Assembly (NCBI GenBank): GCA_039105265.1
Contig: JAPFFF010000004.1
Location: 4,216,001 to 4,280,000, forward strand
Reading direction: 5' to 3'
DNA length: 64,000 nucleotides
From: Tritrichomonas musculus
Lineage: Eukaryota > Parabasalia > Tritrichomonadida > Tritrichomonadidae
Positions 11,845-22,657 of this stretch are shown here, in pieces (the first letter of the stretch is position 1; each line of letters begins with the position of its first letter). Made by a program: the position numbers and the translations under genes. The notes below the pieces were generated by a model. It was given only the letters and a program-made list of their open reading frames with translations. It made no database searches and was not told where the DNA came from.

Positions 11845-12459
11845 CTACTCATCGTCATCTTTAGCTAATTCGTGCAATCTTAATCTTGATTTTACAACAG
11901 GAACTGAAACATTCGACATTCTATCGTTTTGGATCGCTTTTTGAATAGATAAAAATCTTTCAACAATCGCTTCAGATGAAAAGGATGATTTATAGCGAAG
12001 AGCTACATCGGAAAATATTTCTCATTGTTCGTCAAAACAATATGTCTTTCTCCAAAAAAGGTATGGGTTTTCTTGAGAATATTTCATAAAATCAAGTTTA
12101 ATTGGATCTTCGAATAAAAATATATCTATCATTTTTTCAATATATTCATCTGATATATCAAGTATTTTCCCTTTTTCTATTATTTCTGATTTCGCAATTT
12201 GATATAAATTTTTGAAAATATCTTGTTTTATTCTTTTTTCAAATGGTTCATTGATTATCTCATTGTATGTATCATTTGAGTCAGAATCATTGTTCTCATC
12301 AAACTTTAATATTTGTTCGTTATATTCTATACTCGTTATATTTGAAAATAAATTGAATTTCTTTACATCGCCACTCATTTTTTCCGTGTATATTAGTTGG
12401 AGTCCATACTGGAGGAGCATCATATTTTGAACTTCGTGGTACGAAAGGTAATTTTTCAT
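11845..12459 (-). pseudogene. hAT-type transposase remnant with in-frame TGA
   Basis: The frame starts at 12459 and hits TGA at 12022-12024. The same frame then continues open to TAG at 11845-11847. The part after the stop contains SSFSSEAIVERFLSIQ followed by NDRMSN, which matches the general pattern of the hAT C-terminal dimerisation region (S-x-x-S-x-x-VER-x-F/L-S). The part before the stop includes an FWRKTYCF stretch. No zinc finger or DDE core is present, so this is the 3' end of a transposase gene. Read-through or a recoded stop is less likely than decay. Confidence 0.55.
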
Positions 12460-12952
12460 AAAAATAAAAAAAAAAACTAAAACAAATTCACCATCACATT
12501 AAGATTTTACCAATATAAAGGTAAAAAAATAATTACAGTGATAATAACCGCTTTTATAACTTTAATGCAAATAACAAAATCACCTATTCAAAGGTGAAAA
12601 AAAAGCTGTAAGGTTGTAAAAATGCTATTTTTTCCTGTAAGCGATCAAAAAATTCGCCTTTTTTATATTCAAAATATATAATTTATTGACCTCTAACTAA
12701 AGTGATTTGTTCTTTGACAAAAAAAAATATTCAAAAAGTTTCATAAAAAAAGATAAAAATTAATGAAATATATCAAAAAAGTATTCAAAAAGTTCATTAA
12801 AAAATGCACTTTTTTTAGCAATTTTTTAATAAAAATCTGTAAAAAAACACTAATAACAACTTTAATGAAAGAGTAAATTGAGAGGTCTGTTCACTTTAAT
12901 TTCTTGCTATAATATAAATAATTAATGATTACTATTCAGTAGTTTTTGTAGA
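12460..12952. other. AT-rich spacer
   Basis: AT-rich DNA with repeated short phrases such as ATTCAAAAAGTT. No gene supported. Confidence 0.4.
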
Positions 12953-13446
12953 GTTATAATTAGACTTGTTATTTTGAGAATCGATATCAAAAACGTCACT
13001 TTTTTGCATCTGATACTCGATTATCAGTTTACAAATCTGATATCGAGATTATCGATTATCAAGATATCAGATATGAAATGTGATATAAAAATAATTGTAA
13101 ACTTGATATCAATTACCGAGATCTCGAGATCTCAAACTGATTTATCTTTTTTTATAATTGGTATTTGTGATTTTATAATATTTAAAAATAAATAATATAA
13201 TGCATTGATGTTTATTCTAAGATTAAAATCAAAAAATACATTCTTTTTTATGAAATATTTGAGATTAAAATACGATCATATTTTTATCAAAAAGTTCAAT
13301 TGAAAATTCTGATATCAAAAGCTGAGAAACAAAATTCTCGATCTCTGAAATCGATCTCGAGAATCTGTGCATATTTATGTATCGATATCAAAAAGTCAAT
13401 CAATTATCGATCTCGAGAATCGGAGAATAACAAGTCTAGTTATAAT
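12953..13446. mobile_element. 478-bp MITE, TAGACTTGTTATT ends
   Basis: The element (12961-13438) begins TAGACTTGTTATT and ends with the reverse complement. The exact 8-bp duplication GTTATAAT flanks it (12953-12960 and 13439-13446). The interior is rich in degenerate GATATC, GATCTCGAGATC and ATCGAT words, so that it can fold extensively. The frames 12974-13195 and 13367-13594 lie in or across it and are not genes. Confidence 0.88.
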
Positions 13447-14594
13447 GAAAATTTGGTTATTTTTTAATATTGATTTATTTAATCCAATATTGACATATAT
13501 TAATTTATTTTTTGTTTTCAAATTCGATTTATTACGTTACCCGTTTCGCGCTCCAATTTGGAAAGTTCGTTATTTTTTTGAATGCTTTTTTTAACGAATA
13601 AAAAATTGAGAGAAATTCTGAGAGGAAATTGAATGTAATTAACGAATAAAAAAATTAAAATGATTTTATCTCAAGAAAAAAAAACATATTTTTAATTAAA
13701 TGCAATTATTAACAACATTAACTTAAAGCCTTTTAATAATAAAAATATAAAGAAAAAAGAAGATGGTAGAAAATTTAAATCTTTAATATTATATCAAAAA
13801 ATAAATGATATGCATAAAATACCTACGGATTATTCATTATTGGTATCTAAACTATTTAATTTAGTATTTAACAAAGGCGGATTTTTTTTTCATTCAAAAT
13901 ATGATGTTCAGATCTCGATCTTTGATGTTTCTTATGGAAAATGGAGTCTGGATATAAAAACATTTTATAATAACAAATTGAAGTATTAGGGTTAAAAATT
14001 CTAGTTTTAACAAAAGTTTGTAAAATTGTATATTATTCTGAAAATTCTGAAAAAACCAAAAGGTGTAGGAAAAAGATCTGAGCGTTTTTGGTATTAGTAT
14101 TAATGTACAAATTAAATTATCTGCTTTCTAGAACTTGATTGTTTTTTTAGTGATGTGAATTGAAATTATTAACTAATTGCATGATATTACAATAAAATTA
14201 GGATATGGATAATATTTTATACATTGTGAAATGGTCATATCTCGATAAAAATGCTTGATCGGAAGTGATTAAAATATGGAAAATAATTTGAAAATCAAGA
14301 ATTACTCGCTAAAAGAGCGATATTATAATAAAATAAAATATAAAAATGCATATCTATTCTTTGTAATGCTTTAAAATAAGAATAATTCGATTCTTATTTT
14401 TGGTTTATTTTCGATAAAATTGTAATTAAAAAAAAAAAACGATTAATTTGCATTGAATTTTTATCGTATACATTGAATTAATAAAACAAAGAACGATCAA
14501 ATTATATAGAATTTTTATCGTACGCATTGAATTAAATTAAACAAAGAAAAAAAGGATAAGCATTTAAAGCATTATTATTTATTAGAAATGCAAT
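13447..14594. other. AT-rich spacer with a short direct repeat
   Basis: No gene. A unit of roughly 65-70 bp containing GAATTTTTATCGTA and CATTGAATTAA is repeated near 14450-14550. A faint decayed coding-like stretch near 13750-13990 has too many stops to call. Confidence 0.45.
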
Positions 14595-14602
14595 TACTAA
14601 AA

Positions 14603-14819
14603 GGATTAACTAAAATATAGTAAGGTAATTGTGAGATGTTCTTAAAAAGTGGGTATTCTTCAGAATTAATTGAATGAATTTTGGTAATAAAAAAATATAT
14701 ATTCAAAAAGTTCATATCTTTGAAAAATATTCAGAGAAAAATATTAATTCATAGAGTTCTTTGAAAATAAATTGAATTGAGATCTGAAAAAGTTTACTCT
14801 CAGAAAAAAATTGAGAGAA
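14603..14819 (+). repeat. Merlin left terminal inverted repeat, outer part
   Basis: Matches the reverse complement of the right end (about 30140-30361) with very few differences, for example at 14643. The repeat is interrupted here by the palindrome and resumes after 25270. Confidence 0.9.
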
Positions 14820-14950
14820 AATATAGTAGATATATTAGACTGTGCTCCTGGTACTACGTACCCTTCGCACACGTTCGCTTCGCTCACTAGTCTAGTTCTA
14901 ATTCATTCAGTCTACCAAAAATTGTCATTTTTGTCATCCTCGACCAAATT

Positions 14951-14960
14951 AGTATATATA
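14951..14960 (+). promoter_or_regulatory. TATA-like run near the palindrome end
   Basis: AGTATATATA followed by a GC-richer CCCGCCACAG, about 330 bp upstream of the helicase start. The mirror copy lies at 25130-25139 on the minus strand. Position and composition suggest a promoter, but no experimental motif is known to match. Confidence 0.25.
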
Positions 14961-15287
14961 CCCGCCACAGTCGCGTGACAGCTAATTTAATTGACGAAAA
15001 CCCCCAAAAATCAGCTGTTTTGGTATTTAATTTAGTGCTACTTGTGGCACAAGACTATAGATATATGTCTATATATGACAATTCTAATAGCGATAACCTA
15101 AAATAATGGCTAAATAAACTATTATAATAGGCGAAATCGGCTATATTAATATGAAACCGTTTCTAAACAATTTCATAGCTATACTCATATACGACATTAT
15201 CGAGATTGTGTCCAATAAAGTAGAACTAATAGTGGCAGATAATGAATGACTATTGTAGCATATAATGAATGACTATATGTATAAACG

Positions 15288-17156
15288 ATGGATTTGGTAT
15301 GTGAATTACATGAAAATTTTCTCCGAATGAAACCAATGACACTGAACACTATGTTATACGATCACGTATATGAAGGTATGAAATCCATGTCTATAAATGA
15401 TTTCCGTGATGACGATGATCCATTGAAACAACAAATCGAACCAATACCAACACCAGAAGAAGTCCATGATCCGTCATATATACGATGGCAGATGTTTGAT
15501 GAGATCCCTGAACGATTATACACTATACAGTGTGAAGGTTACTTCGATAAGAACGGCCATCCATTAGAAGATGAAACAACGATTAAACACCTAACTAATG
15601 GTGAACCACCAGTAAATATCGATGATGAACTAGAACTTTGTGATGAGAATGGCGATGTAATCGATTATATGGATTATGATGATTATTATTATTGTATGGA
15701 TCACAACAAATATGATTTACGTAAGATCACTAAACAAATCCGGACTAAGAAGTTCATCTGTGAAGCTCCAATCGGTTCTGGTAAATCGACAGCGATTCGT
15801 AAATGGATTGCATCGCATAATACAGAGAGGTTTATGGTTATAGTTCCAACAGTGAATATCGCTGAAGAGTTCTATACCAAGTTGAATGATATGTATGTTA
15901 ATTCCATTCGGTTGTGTGTTAACGATAATGCGTTTAAAGAGTTTCACAAAGCTGTACACAATGAAGTTAATGTGATTATTACTACATACAACACAGCTTC
16001 GAAATGTTTAGGGGATCTAATTGAAGAATATTACATGAACGAACAACGATTAGATTACTTTCTAGTGATTGATGAAGCGCATATGTTACTACAACATATT
16101 GGATTGATTGAGATTACTAAAGAGTTCGATAAGGTTGCGTTAATAAGTGCTACTGCTGACGATATTAAACACTTCGCGTGTTTTAGAGATTACATAATCG
16201 TTAATCCATGTATCGATAAGAGATACAATCGAAATATATACGTTAACAAGTTGATACCAGATGCTGATGAACAACGAGCTGAGATAGTTAACTTAATTGA
16301 TACAAAGCGAATGAACTACGATAAAGTATTAGTGAAGATCGAAGATAAGAAACAATGTAAGTTGTTGAAAGAGATGCTGATAGATAGATACAAGGTTGCG
16401 TTATACACAGGTGATACCAAAGAGATTAAGTTGAATGAAGATGGTTTGTTCGATGAAGATGTTGATGTTGTTATATCTACCTCATCTATCCAGAATGGAC
16501 AGTCCATTAAAGAGAATATTCTATCTGTATTCGTCCAAACATATATCGATAGTGTGTCCAGTGTTAAACAGTTTCTAGGTCGAAACCGAAATCGAAACTC
16601 GGATGTATATGTATATGTTCGATATGGTAAACACATGAACAAGAGAAAGTACTCGATACCGAACAACAGATATGAGAGATACTTAAACGAACTGCGTAAT
16701 ACAGCATGGAACCATATGAGCAAAACAGGTTGGAATTATATATTACGTGGGTATGGTCGTGTACGATTCGGTAAATCTGCTGTTGATGACGATAATGATT
16801 CGCAAAGTGAAGTTCTCGAAGAGAATGATACTTCGTACTCCGCTACCGCGGATGAACCAGTTGATGATGATGAATCTGTTGATGAACATGTCGTTAATGA
16901 ACCTATCGTTGATGAACATGTCGTTAATGAACCTATCGTTGCTGAACATGTCGTTAATGAACCAGTTAATGAACCTATCGTTGATGAACATGTCGTTAAT
17001 GAACCTATCGTTGATATAGAATTTACTACCAAAAGAGATCTATACAACTATTATGGAATCGATATTAAGACAATACCAGATGGGTATGAAGTTAATATGA
17101 GATATAACAGAGTTAACGGTAAACGAGGTCGAGTATATAAATTGGTGAAGAAGTGA
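15288..17156 (+). CDS. DEAH superfamily 2 helicase, origin-binding-protein-like (left copy)
   Basis: 622 residues. The acidic N-terminal 150 residues have no recognised domain. Helicase motifs follow in order: Walker A PIGSGKST (about 160), VIVPTVN (Ia, about 186), VIDEAH (II, about 259), ISATADD (III, about 283), STSSIQNGQS (V, about 400) and QFLGRNRNR (VI, about 428). The motif set resembles the origin-binding/primase-associated SF2 helicases of large DNA viruses (herpes UL9-type), but family assignment is by eye. Residues about 530-575 are a 10-residue acidic repeat based on EHVVNEPIVD. A basic C-terminal segment follows (about 582-622). It would unwind or melt DNA, probably in replication of the element. 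Two small genes follow on the same strand. An identical copy lies at 22934-24802. Confidence 0.85.
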   Translation: MDLVCELHENFLRMKPMTLNTMLYDHVYEGMKSMSINDFRDDDDPLKQQIEPIPTPEEVHDPSYIRWQMFDEIPERLYTIQCEGYFDKNGHPLEDETTIKHLTNGEPPVNIDDELELCDENGDVIDYMDYDDYYYCMDHNKYDLRKITKQIRTKKFICEAPIGSGKSTAIRKWIASHNTERFMVIVPTVNIAEEFYTKLNDMYVNSIRLCVNDNAFKEFHKAVHNEVNVIITTYNTASKCLGDLIEEYYMNEQRLDYFLVIDEAHMLLQHIGLIEITKEFDKVALISATADDIKHFACFRDYIIVNPCIDKRYNRNIYVNKLIPDADEQRAEIVNLIDTKRMNYDKVLVKIEDKKQCKLLKEMLIDRYKVALYTGDTKEIKLNEDGLFDEDVDVVISTSSIQNGQSIKENILSVFVQTYIDSVSSVKQFLGRNRNRNSDVYVYVRYGKHMNKRKYSIPNNRYERYLNELRNTAWNHMSKTGWNYILRGYGRVRFGKSAVDDDNDSQSEVLEENDTSYSATADEPVDDDESVDEHVVNEPIVDEHVVNEPIVAEHVVNEPVNEPIVDEHVVNEPIVDIEFTTKRDLYNYYGIDIKTIPDGYEVNMRYNRVNGKRGRVYKLVKK

Positions 17157-17195
17157 ATCGACGATGTGATTCCTTTGTATTTTTCTCGAACTTAA

Positions 17196-17432
17196 ATGAC
17201 CGCATTAACAGAACTATTCGCATGTGATGATATGAACAAGTTGAAGCATGAACTCGCTAGACTTATCGAATCCAAAGACTATAAGACAGTGAATACATTG
17301 TTACGTCGTAATCCAAATACATGGAAATTTAATACTCGTGAACTTAATGAAGAGATACCATGTGATGATAAACACTTCACTAAACGAAAAGGTGTAATGA
17401 AGTTCGAGACCAGACCTCGACGTAAAGACTAA
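17196..17432 (+). CDS. Small basic protein, RRNPN-domain paralogue A (left copy)
   Basis: 78 residues, starting 40 bp after the helicase stop in the same direction. It contains a helix-rich block of about 50 residues: DDMNKLKHEL, then SKDYKTVNTLLRRNPN, then a basic tail KHFTKRKGVMKF. The same block occurs in the next gene, so the two are paralogues. A nucleic-acid-binding or packaging role would fit the basic tail but is only inferred. Confidence 0.6.
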   Translation: MTALTELFACDDMNKLKHELARLIESKDYKTVNTLLRRNPNTWKFNTRELNEEIPCDDKHFTKRKGVMKFETRPRRKD

Positions 17433-17471
17433 GACATGGTGAGACCAAAAAGATGATTTTTTTGGCAAAAA

Positions 17472-17580
17472 CCAACTACAGTAGATGCGTCATGCATTCG
17501 ATATAAGAGATGAACATACTAACCCGGGATCGTACATCCAATCCTTATAAAGAGAAACAATATGCATCTACTATAGTTGG
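17472..17580. repeat. Long-range inverted repeat between the small genes
   Basis: CCAACTACAGTAGATGC (17472-17488) pairs with GCATCTACTATAGTTGG (17564-17580), a 17-bp stem with one mismatch and a 75-nt loop. The mirror structure is at 22510-22618. It could be a transcript-end structure or a binding site. Confidence 0.5.
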
Positions 17581-17715
17581 GGAACGTTCATTACGAGGAT
17601 TACATTTGTCGACAAATGCTTCTGTGTTATCTATACCACAAGTAATAGCTTACCCAAGGTGTTTAGTTCGCTAGGGGCTCTATCACAAATATGATACAAA
17701 TTTACACAGAAAATC

Positions 17716-17788
17716 GGTATAGCAGCGAATCGAACTTGCACCTGCAACCGAAGTCCGGAGATGCACTTCATGATCCAACAACTATACC
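17716..17788 (-). tRNA. tRNA-like sequence (left copy)
   Basis: On the minus strand this 73-nt stretch is closed by a perfect 7-bp stem, GGTATAG with CTATACC. It has a perfect A-box match TGGTATAGTTG (overlapping the 5' end) and a B-box-like GTTCGATTC at the right distance. The T-stem and anticodon arm do not fold canonically and no anticodon can be named. It is therefore a tRNA-derived or Pol III promoter-like element rather than a proven tRNA. Confidence 0.35.
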
Positions 17789-17826
17789 AACACAGCTAGC
17801 TAATTATAGTATCGAAGTTAACATTT

Positions 17827-18252
17827 ATGCGTTATCTGTGTAAGTTTAATTCCATCGAAATGAGTAAGACCAAGAATCCATCATTTGCAAAGCAAACTCC
17901 ATACAATGGACAACCAACTCTCGAAGAGTTATACACTACCGATGACTTATCAGTACTTAAACGAGCTATCACCGAGTTAACAACCAAACAAGATTATAAG
18001 ACCCTCAACACTCTGTTTCGTCGTAATCCAAATGCTAGTAAGTTCGACAGTAGAACACTTAATGAAGATATACCACAATCGACAAAACGATTCACCAAAC
18101 GTAATGGCAAACTCTGTAATGTATCACGAACAGTTCCACGACAGAGTACTACCAAACCAGAAGAGAGTGACTCATACACATACAAGTCCAGATACTACGA
18201 TCCACACACCAAATCGTTTAAGTATGTCACTAGAATACAATCCAAATACTAA
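17827..18252 (+). CDS. RRNPN-domain paralogue B (left copy)
   Basis: 141 residues. Residues about 40-95 repeat the plan of the 78-residue protein: DDLSVLKRAI, QDYKTLNTLFRRNPN, LNEDIP, KRFTKRNGK. A Ser/Thr/Lys-rich basic C-terminus with several Tyr follows (SDSYTYKSRYYDPHTKSF). An upstream Met gives the 141-residue form, but the Met at residue 12 (MSKTKNPSF) may be the true start. Probably an element-encoded DNA-binding or structural protein. The mirror copy is 21838-22263. Confidence 0.6.
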   Translation: MRYLCKFNSIEMSKTKNPSFAKQTPYNGQPTLEELYTTDDLSVLKRAITELTTKQDYKTLNTLFRRNPNASKFDSRTLNEDIPQSTKRFTKRNGKLCNVSRTVPRQSTTKPEESDSYTYKSRYYDPHTKSFKYVTRIQSKY

Positions 18253-18315
18253 GTGAATCACTTCATTGGTAACATATCTATTTTTGATCGGTAACAGTCG
18301 AATCGAATACAAATA

Positions 18316-19910
18316 TAAATGGATGGTTCATCATATACAGATACAACATATGCGGATACATCATTATCGAATACAACATATGCGGATATATATGGTCGAG
18401 TACGTCATATGCGGATGCAACATAAACAGATACATCATATACAGATACATCATATACAGATACATCATATACAGATACATCATATACAGATACATCATAT
18501 ACAGATACATCATATACAGATACATCTGGTCGAGTACACATTATCGAGTACATCATATGCGGATACATCATCATCACATGCGGATACATCATATACAGAT
18601 GCAACATATGCGAGTACATCATATACAGATGCAACATATGCGGATACATCTTGTCGATTACATCATATGCGGATACGTCATATACAGATACATCATATGA
18701 GAGTACACGTTATCGAATACGGATACAACATATGCGGATATAACTTATCGATCGATCATATCATATACAGATGCAACATATGCGGACATATCTTATCGAT
18801 CACATCACATCTAGTATACATCATCGAACACATCTTATCGAATACATCATATACGGATACATATTGTCGATTACATCATTAACGAATACATCATCTTATC
18901 GAGTACATCTTATCTGATACATCATTGTCGAGTACATATTAACGAGTACGTCATATACAGATACATCATATGCGGATATATCTTATCGATCACAACATAT
19001 CGAGTACATCATATACAGATACACATGCGGATATATCTTATCGATCACAACATATCGAGTACATCATATACAGACACATCACATGCGGATATATCTTATC
19101 GAGTACATCATATACAGACACATCACATGCGGATACATCTTATCGGATACATCATCACATGCGGATATATCTTATCGATCACAACATATCGAGTACATCA
19201 TATACAGATACACATGCGGATATATCTTATCGAGTACATCATATACAGATACATCATATCGATCACAACATATCGAGTACATCATATACAGATACATCTT
19301 ATCGAATACATCATATCGATCACAACATATCGGATACATCATCACACGCGGATACATCATATGCGGATATATCATATGCGGATACATCTTATGCGGATAC
19401 ATCATATGTGGATATATCATATACAGATACATCATATGCGGATATAACTTATCGATCATATCATATGGGTATACAACTTATTCGATTACATCATATGCGG
19501 GTATATCTGGTCGAGTACGTCATATACAGATTATATCATCACATGCGGATACATCATATACAGATACAACATATACGGATACGCATTATCTATTACATCA
19601 TATGCGGATACATCATATACAGCTACATCATATGCGGATACAACTTATTCGAGTACAACACATGCGGATACATCATATACATATACATCATATGTGGATA
19701 TATCTTATCGAATACATCATCACATGTGAATATATATTATCGATCACATCTTGTCGATTACATCTGGTCGATCGCAACACATGCGGATACATATTGTCGA
19801 GTACGTCATATGCGGATACATCACGACGATTACATCATATACAGATGCAACATATACGGATACATCTTATCGGATACATCTCATCACACACACACATACA
19901 CACACACGTT
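18316..19910 (+). repeat. Degenerate 15-bp-unit repeat field (left copy)
   Basis: About 1.6 kb of related units: ATCATATACAGATAC, ATCATATGCGGATAC, and variants with ATCTTATCGATCAC or TATCGAGTAC. A block near 18430-18522 has consecutive exact 15-bp copies. Because 15 is a multiple of three, several frames stay open on both strands (giving Y-T-D-T-S or H-I-Q-I-H polypeptides). None has a credible start context or domain, so I treat the field as non-coding. It ends in a CA tract (about 19886-19908). Confidence 0.85.
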
Positions 19911-19943
19911 CACAGATATTAATCGACGATACCAAAACTAGAT

Positions 19944-20146
19944 AAGAGATACATTATCGACAATATTAGAGATAACATTATCGGATATATGAACGAATAC
20001 ATTAACACTTACATTATCGACAATATTAACGAATACATTATCGGATATATGAACGAATACATTAACACTTACGTTATCGACGATATTAACCAATACCAAC
20101 TTTACCGACTTTTATCGAGTTTCACATGCGAATCCAATACTGGAGA
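19944..20146. repeat. Unique central spacer of the palindrome
   Basis: 203 bp present once, at the symmetry centre. It contains about two direct repeats of a 66-bp unit with ACATTATCGACAATATTA, ATATGAACGAATACATTA and CACTTAC words. A single-copy centre allows the arms to be tethered and could be an origin or the loop of a hairpin replication intermediate; that is inference. Confidence 0.7.
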
Positions 20147-20179
20147 ATCTAGTTTTGGTATCGTCGATTAATATCTGTG

Positions 20180-21774
20180 AACGTGTGTGTGTGTGTGTGT
20201 GTGTGATGAGATGTATCCGATAAGATGTATCCGTATATGTTGCATCTGTATATGATGTAATCGTCGTGATGTATCCGCATATGACGTACTCGACAATATG
20301 TATCCGCATGTGTTGCGATCGACCAGATGTAATCGACAAGATGTGATCGATAATATATATTCACATGTGATGATGTATTCGATAAGATATATCCACATAT
20401 GATGTATATGTATATGATGTATCCGCATGTGTTGTACTCGAATAAGTTGTATCCGCATATGATGTAGCTGTATATGATGTATCCGCATATGATGTAATAG
20501 ATAATGCGTATCCGTATATGTTGTATCTGTATATGATGTATCCGCATGTGATGATATAATCTGTATATGACGTACTCGACCAGATATACCCGCATATGAT
20601 GTAATCGAATAAGTTGTATACCCATATGATATGATCGATAAGTTATATCCGCATATGATGTATCTGTATATGATATATCCACATATGATGTATCCGCATA
20701 AGATGTATCCGCATATGATATATCCGCATATGATGTATCCGCGTGTGATGATGTATCCGATATGTTGTGATCGATATGATGTATTCGATAAGATGTATCT
20801 GTATATGATGTACTCGATATGTTGTGATCGATATGATGTATCTGTATATGATGTACTCGATAAGATATATCCGCATGTGTATCTGTATATGATGTACTCG
20901 ATATGTTGTGATCGATAAGATATATCCGCATGTGATGATGTATCCGATAAGATGTATCCGCATGTGATGTGTCTGTATATGATGTACTCGATAAGATATA
21001 TCCGCATGTGATGTGTCTGTATATGATGTACTCGATATGTTGTGATCGATAAGATATATCCGCATGTGTATCTGTATATGATGTACTCGATATGTTGTGA
21101 TCGATAAGATATATCCGCATATGATGTATCTGTATATGACGTACTCGTTAATATGTACTCGACAATGATGTATCAGATAAGATGTACTCGATAAGATGAT
21201 GTATTCGTTAATGATGTAATCGACAATATGTATCCGTATATGATGTATTCGATAAGATGTGTTCGATGATGTATACTAGATGTGATGTGATCGATAAGAT
21301 ATGTCCGCATATGTTGCATCTGTATATGATATGATCGATCGATAAGTTATATCCGCATATGTTGTATCCGTATTCGATAACGTGTACTCTCATATGATGT
21401 ATCTGTATATGACGTATCCGCATATGATGTAATCGACAAGATGTATCCGCATATGTTGCATCTGTATATGATGTACTCGCATATGTTGCATCTGTATATG
21501 ATGTATCCGCATGTGATGATGATGTATCCGCATATGATGTACTCGATAATGTGTACTCGACCAGATGTATCTGTATATGATGTATCTGTATATGATGTAT
21601 CTGTATATGATGTATCTGTATATGATGTATCTGTATATGATGTATCTGTATATGATGTATCTGTTTATGTTGCATCCGCATATGACGTACTCGACCATAT
21701 ATATCCGCATATGTTGTATTCGATAATGATGTATCCGCATATGTTGTATCTGTATATGATGAACCATCCATTTA
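20180..21774 (-). repeat. Degenerate 15-bp-unit repeat field (right copy)
   Basis: Mirror of 18316-19910; see the left copy for the unit sequences. Confidence 0.85.
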
Positions 21775-21837
21775 TATTTGTATTCGATTCGACTGTTACC
21801 GATCAAAAATAGATATGTTACCAATGAAGTGATTCAC

Positions 21838-22263
21838 TTAGTATTTGGATTGTATTCTAGTGACATACTTAAACGATTTGGTGTGTGGATCGTAGTATCT
21901 GGACTTGTATGTGTATGAGTCACTCTCTTCTGGTTTGGTAGTACTCTGTCGTGGAACTGTTCGTGATACATTACAGAGTTTGCCATTACGTTTGGTGAAT
22001 CGTTTTGTCGATTGTGGTATATCTTCATTAAGTGTTCTACTGTCGAACTTACTAGCATTTGGATTACGACGAAACAGAGTGTTGAGGGTCTTATAATCTT
22101 GTTTGGTTGTTAACTCGGTGATAGCTCGTTTAAGTACTGATAAGTCATCGGTAGTGTATAACTCTTCGAGAGTTGGTTGTCCATTGTATGGAGTTTGCTT
22201 TGCAAATGATGGATTCTTGGTCTTACTCATTTCGATGGAATTAAACTTACACAGATAACGCAT
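21838..22263 (-). CDS. RRNPN-domain paralogue B (right copy)
   Basis: Mirror copy of 17827-18252, identical in its 141-residue translation. The identity shows either recent duplication or continuing arm-to-arm gene conversion. Confidence 0.6.
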   Translation of the reverse strand: MRYLCKFNSIEMSKTKNPSFAKQTPYNGQPTLEELYTTDDLSVLKRAITELTTKQDYKTLNTLFRRNPNASKFDSRTLNEDIPQSTKRFTKRNGKLCNVSRTVPRQSTTKPEESDSYTYKSRYYDPHTKSFKYVTRIQSKY

Positions 22264-22301
22264 AAATGTTAACTTCGATACTATAATTAGCTAGCTGTGT
22301 T

Positions 22302-22374
22302 GGTATAGTTGTTGGATCATGAAGTGCATCTCCGGACTTCGGTTGCAGGTGCAAGTTCGATTCGCTGCTATACC
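22302..22374 (+). tRNA. tRNA-like sequence (right copy)
   Basis: Plus-strand mirror of 17716-17788: A box TGGTATAGTTG at 22301-22311, B-box-like GTTCGATTC at 22355-22363, closing stem GGTATAG/CTATACC. The T-stem is not canonical. Confidence 0.35.
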
Positions 22375-22657
22375 GATTTTCTGTGTAAATTTGTATCATA
22401 TTTGTGATAGAGCCCCTAGCGAACTAAACACCTTGGGTAAGCTATTACTTGTGGTATAGATAACACAGAAGCATTTGTCGACAAATGTAATCCTCGTAAT
22501 GAACGTTCCCCAACTATAGTAGATGCATATTGTTTCTCTTTATAAGGATTGGATGTACGATCCCGGGTTAGTATGTTCATCTCTTATATCGAATGCATGA
22601 CGCATCTACTGTAGTTGGTTTTTGCCAAAAAAATCATCTTTTTGGTCTCACCATGTC

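Larger units (their letters stand above)
14825..19943 (+). repeat. Left arm of the palindrome
   Basis: 5119 bp, essentially identical to the reverse complement of 20147-25265. The terminal 150 bp contain short internal palindromes (GGTACTACGTACC near 14849) and a TATA run at 14953-14960. Confidence 0.93.

Noticed and set aside
18970-19941. Long open frames (up to 323 codons) in the palindrome repeat field and their mirror frames
   Set aside because: They arise from 15-bp units that keep several frames open on both strands. There is no domain and no start context.
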